In this document: positions 63,580-64,000 of the stretch, in pieces
How the letters are laid out: every line of letters begins with the position of its first letter
Numbering within the stretch: position 1 is the stretch's first letter
Assembly (NCBI RefSeq): GCF_004564275.1
Contig: NZ_SPDV01000007.1
Location: forward strand, 1 to 64,000
Length of the DNA stretch: 64,000 nucleotides
Origin: Sphingomonas parva (ex Maeng et al. 2020)
Lineage (GTDB): Bacteria; Pseudomonadota; Alphaproteobacteria; Sphingomonadales; Sphingomonadaceae
Direction: 5' to 3'
Program-made: the position numbers and the translations under genes
The notes under the pieces: generated by a model
The model's database searches: none
What the model was told of the DNA's origin: nothing
What the model saw: the letters and a program-made list of their open reading frames with translations, nothing else

Positions 63580-64000
63580 TCAGGCCGCCTTCGGTCGGGT
63601 GATCTGCTTGAGCACGTCGTCGCGCGGTCCGTCCGCCGCCACCCGGCCCTTCTCGATCAGGATGATGCGGCTGACCAGCTGCAGCAGCGGCGGACGGTGC
63701 GTGATCAGCAGCGTCGTCCGCCCGGCGAGCTCGGTCTCGAGGCGCTGGATCAGCGCCGTCTCGGTCTGGGCGTCCATGGCGCTCGACGGCTCGTCGAAGA
63801 CGACGATCGACGGGCGGCCGGCGAGGGCGCGGGCGATGGCGATCGACTGGCGCTGGCCGCCGGACAGCCCCTCGCCGCGATCGGCGAGGCGCAGATCGTA
63901 GCCGTTGGCGATCTGCCCCATGAAGCTGTGGGTGCCGGAGAGCTCCGAGGCGCGGAGCATCTCGGCATCATCGACGCCTTCACGGCCGAGCACGATGTTC
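63580..64000 (-). CDS. Type I secretion ABC transporter, C-terminal part (cut by window edge)
   Basis: The last 139 or so residues of an ABC exporter of the LapB/PrtD type; the gene continues past 64000. The end of the ATPase domain is visible: signature EGLSGGQRQSIAIARALAG, Walker B SIVVFDEPSSAMDAQTE, and H-loop LLITHRPPLLQLVSRIIL. The stop codon is one base before the ATG region of the HlyD-like gene, so the two are in one operon. Membrane helices and any N-terminal peptidase-like domain lie outside the window. Confidence 0.9.
   Translation of the reverse strand, partial: NIVLGREGVDDAEMLRASELSGTHSFMGQIANGYDLRLADRGEGLSGGQRQSIAIARALAGRPSIVVFDEPSSAMDAQTETALIQRLETELAGRTTLLITHRPPLLQLVSRIILIEKGRVAADGPRDDVLKQITRPKAA

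Overview
The window looks like chromosome of a GC-rich alphaproteobacterium of the order Sphingomonadales. Three things point there: the block rimP-nusA-ylxR-infB-rbfA-tdk-truB-rpsO-pnp; a two-piece, circularly permuted tmRNA gene with tag ANDNEALAIAA; and proteins typical of the group (an Atm1-type exporter close to the Novosphingobium protein, an NDUFS4-like complex I subunit, a CHCC zinc-finger protein). Family calls are by eye, with no database search.

Region 1 (1 to about 11,300) is accessory DNA, visibly less GC-rich than the rest. It carries a DUF932 protein behind a leader sequence that recurs at the left edge; a compact ubiquitin-like conjugation operon (multi-ubiquitin protein, ThiF/E1-like enzyme with an extra N-terminal domain, DUF6527 protein); a divergent RES-Xre toxin-antitoxin pair that shares a promoter region holding a large dyad; a HipA-like kinase fused to an AbiEi-like N-terminal domain, with two matching operators, one covering its start codon; and a recombinase / ParB-like / ParB-RepB-like operon with a divergent HTH regulator. 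It reads as the right part of an island rich in defence and stress modules; its left end lies outside the window.

Region 2 (11,583-25,160) is core genome: a secreted CSC-motif protein, a PQQ-type sugar dehydrogenase lipoprotein, and the transcription/translation/RNA-decay block ending in pnp and a clear terminator. A GC-rich palindromic repeat (CTCCCC...GGGGAG) sits in several intergenic gaps and also inside the reading frames of ylxR and truB.

Region 3 (25,195-45,560) is mixed housekeeping: an orphan LytS-like kinase, a GreA/B-like factor, tmRNA (ssrA), a LemA/TPM/TPM/NUDIX operon, hrpB, atm1, recQ, a tldD operon, a SIMPL lipoprotein, and a three-gene membrane/SDR operon.

Region 4 (45,615-61,696) is a single regulated system. 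A leftward operon encodes a periplasmic adaptor, an ABC ATPase, a DUF2807 protein and four tandem paralogous MacB/FtsX-type permeases. A divergent NtrC-family response regulator and histidine kinase lie to the right. The intergenic DNA contains three sequences matching the sigma-54 -24/-12 consensus and a pair of phased dyads (CTGTCCG-N4-CGGACAG type) at enhancer distance, plus a 60-codon membrane ORF with its own candidate sigma-54 promoter.

Region 5 (61,706-64,000) has an Rrf2-type Fe-S regulator candidate and the start of a type I secretion locus (HlyD-like adaptor and a truncated ABC ATPase).
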